23,254 nucleotides of DNA, from NCBI GenBank assembly GCA_015523645.1, contig WAJY01000122.1:1-23254 (forward strand). Direction: 5' to 3'. Origin of the DNA: Geoglobus sp. Lineage in GTDB: Archaea > Halobacteriota > Archaeoglobi > Archaeoglobales > Archaeoglobaceae. A program made the translations under genes and the position numbers. The notes beneath the pieces are model-generated. The model had not been told where the DNA came from, did not search any database, and saw only the letters and a list, made by a program, of their open reading frames with translations. Below, piece after piece: positions 21,834 to 23,254 of the stretch (its first letter is position 1; every line of letters begins with the position of its first letter).

Positions 21834-22814
21834 CTAGATATCAATTTGAATGTTTTCCAGAAAGATTCCCTCTCCCTCCTCCACATATCCTACAATGTCT
21901 CCTTCAATATCCTTTCTAAGCTCCTCAGCTATACTTTCATCGCATATCAGCATGAAGCCCATTCCCATGTTGAAGGTTCTGTACATCTCCGCCATATCTA
22001 TTTCACCAAGCTCCTGAAGGAAGGTGAATATCTTTTGAGGTTTTAAGGGACTGTCTATCACGAATCTTACTTTTTTCAACCTTTTCAGGTTCAGCAACCC
22101 TCCACCGGTGATGTGTGCTATTCCGTGGATGTCATATTTTCTGGTAATCTCAAGCACCTCCGAATAAATCCTCGTGGGAATAAGTAGCTCCTCCCCTATT
22201 GTCCTACTTCCAAATTTGTCGTAATAACTCAGGTTGTTCTCCTCAATCAGCTTTCTCGCCAGTGTCAATCCATTGCTGTGTATTCCTGAGCTTGGAATCG
22301 CAAAAATAAAGTCTCCATGCTTTATTCTATCACCTGTAATCATATTTCTTTTATCCACGAATCCTATAGCGGTTCCTGAGAGATCCCAGCCATTAACAAT
22401 GTCAAGGGTGGCAGTCTCTCCTCCAACAAGAGTTATGTTTGCCATTTCACTCCCTCTGTTCAACCCCTCTCCTATCTCTGCCATTATCCTCTCATCAGGA
22501 TTGTTTGTGGCTATGTAGTCCACCATGGCAATTGGCTCAGCATTGATGGCATAGAGGTCATTAACGTTCATCGCCACACAATCAATGCCTATTGTTCTGA
22601 AGTTGTTCATTATCTCTGCAACCTTTATCTTTGTTCCAACTCCATCAGTGGTTATCGCAATTCCAATTTCCCCAGCATCAATTACACTTGCATAGTGATT
22701 TGTGAGAATTGGCTGTCCTGAGCCCTTTCTTACAAATTTTAAGCCAGATACAAGGCTTTTTACAGCTTTTTCCTCTTTTTTTATGTCCACTCCAGCATCA
22801 GCGTAAGATTTCAT
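21834..22814 (-). CDS. purM: Phosphoribosylformylglycinamidine cyclo-ligase (AIR synthetase)
   Basis: 326 aa, within the PurM range. It begins [17 protein letters not shown], the conserved PurM opening. [13 protein letters not shown] holds the ATP/Mg site, [16 protein letters not shown] and LVGGETATL follow, then [13 protein letters not shown] and [13 protein letters not shown]. It catalyses the ATP-dependent closure of FGAM to AIR, step five of purine synthesis, in the cytoplasm. It stands alone among the purine genes here and is transcribed divergently from larE with 49 nt between the start codons. A T-run on the minus strand about 25-35 nt after the stop could end transcription. Confidence 0.96.
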   Translation of the reverse strand: MKSYADAGVDIKKEEKAVKSLVSGLKFVRKGSGQPILTNHYASVIDAGEIGIAITTDGVGTKIKVAEIMNNFRTIGIDCVAMNVNDLYAINAEPIAMVDYIATNNPDERIMAEIGEGLNRGSEMANITLVGGETATLDIVNGWDLSGTAIGFVDKRNMITGDRIKHGDFIFAIPSSGIHSNGLTLARKLIEENNLSYYDKFGSRTIGEELLIPTRIYSEVLEITRKYDIHGIAHITGGGLLNLKRLKKVRFVIDSPLKPQKIFTFLQELGEIDMAEMYRTFNMGMGFMLICDESIAEELRKDIEGDIVGYVEEGEGIFLENIQIDI

Positions 22815-22863
22815 GGTAAAACGTGCACCTAAACCTTAAAAAATCTATGCACAAGTATGAGTG
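22815..22863. promoter_or_regulatory. Shared divergent promoter of purM and larE
   Basis: CCTTAAAAAATC (22834-22845) is centred 25 nt from both start codons (22814 minus, 22864 plus). Read either way it gives an A/T TATA-like core (TTTTTTAAGG or TTAAAAAATC). Neither gene shows a ribosome-binding site, so one bidirectional TATA element may drive two leaderless mRNAs. Confidence 0.45.
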
Positions 22864-23254
22864 ATGGAAAAGCTCGAAAAGCTGAAATCGTTCATAGCCG
22901 GATTTGAAAGTATTGCTGTTGCCTTCAGTGGTGGGGTTGACAGCTCAACGCTCCTTGCAGTTTCAAAGGAGGTTCTTGGTGATAGAGTTGTGGCTGTAAC
23001 TGCCAGAAGTCCAACTACTCCTTTAAGAGATTTGAGGGATGCGAAGAAAATAGCAAGGGAAATTGGGGTAAAGCATGTTTTTATTGAGCTCAATGAGCTT
23101 GAGGACGAAAATTTCAGGAAGAATCCACCAAACAGATGTTACTTCTGCAAGAAGATTCTGCTTGAAAGAATAACGCAATTTGCGATGGATGTGGGAATTC
23201 AGGCTGTTTTTGAAGGCACCAATGCAGATGAGCTTAAGGGTCACAGACCAGGAT
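22864..23254 (+). CDS. larE: LarE-type ATP-dependent sacrificial sulfur transferase (3' end outside window)
   Basis: 130 residues are visible from the ATG at 22864 (a GTG directly before it is an alternative). The PP-loop is FSGGVDSSTLLA (21-32), RCYFCKKILL follows NPPN, and GTNADELKGHRPG matches the LarE pattern GTNxDD..DxRPG. LarE adds sulfur to the pyridinium dicarboxylate cofactor precursor of the nickel-pincer nucleotide. Some members use a sacrificial cysteine and others a [4Fe-4S] cluster; the C-terminal cysteines that would tell are beyond the window. larC is about 12 kb away. Confidence 0.9.
   Translation, partial: MEKLEKLKSFIAGFESIAVAFSGGVDSSTLLAVSKEVLGDRVVAVTARSPTTPLRDLRDAKKIAREIGVKHVFIELNELEDENFRKNPPNRCYFCKKILLERITQFAMDVGIQAVFEGTNADELKGHRPG

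Noticed and set aside
1..23254. CRISPR array, tRNA/rRNA genes, insertion sequences
   Set aside because: No regularly spaced repeats, no cloverleaf-like strings with the conserved T-loop, and no transposase-like ORF were seen on reading both strands; a covariance-model scan was not possible.

Overview
The window reads as euryarchaeal chromosome, most like an Archaeoglobales member (Archaeoglobus/Ferroglobus/Geoglobus type). This is inferred from gene content alone: RadB, a two-domain Cdc48/VAT ATPase, an archaeal geranylgeranyl reductase, CooC with a DUF166 protein, DUF447, DUF1614, rubrerythrin and CoA-dependent fatty-acid oxidation genes. Promoters also look archaeal, with A/T-rich TATA elements about 24-30 nt before many start codons (leaderless transcripts). 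Genes are closely packed, with 1- or 4-nt overlaps inside operons and 23-32 nt tail overlaps between two convergent pairs.

Left part (1-5.2 kb): a 5'-truncated acyl-CoA ligase on the + strand faces a four-gene minus-strand operon: 3-hydroxyacyl-CoA dehydrogenase, crotonase-fold protein, second 3-hydroxyacyl-CoA dehydrogenase, M24-family protein. Together they look like a fatty or aromatic acyl-CoA oxidation module. The crotonase lacks the usual catalytic Glu pair and has no normal start codon where its conserved N-terminus begins. The M24 protein keeps its metal ligands but lacks both peptidase histidines. This part looks somewhat more A/T-rich than the rest.

Iron and nickel part (5.3-10.8 kb, all minus strand): rubrerythrin; then feoB, a DtxR-like/FeoA protein and a RIO-like kinase in one 4-nt-overlap operon; then radB overlapped by larC. 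A TTTAGG-N4-CCTAAA palindrome sits between the feoB TATA box and its start and looks like an iron-regulator operator.

Central part (10.8-15.9 kb): cdc48, with a ~66-residue insertion in D1 and a 52-bp exact DNA repeat shared by the two Walker A regions; a PRC-barrel protein coupled to a DUF1614 membrane protein; an HDAC-fold protein lacking the catalytic Tyr; and a convergent Trm5/Taw2-like methyltransferase.

Right part (16-23.25 kb): cooC and a cysteine-bearing DUF166 gene; a convergent UbiA prenyltransferase; a CitG-like and DUF447 pair; a gene-poor stretch with two tiny ORFs; a geranylgeranyl reductase with its own 59-aa 2[4Fe-4S] ferredoxin; purM; and the start of larE, which runs off the window. 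Three nickel-cofactor genes (larC, cooC, larE) lie within about 13 kb. No RNA gene, CRISPR array or transposon was recognised.
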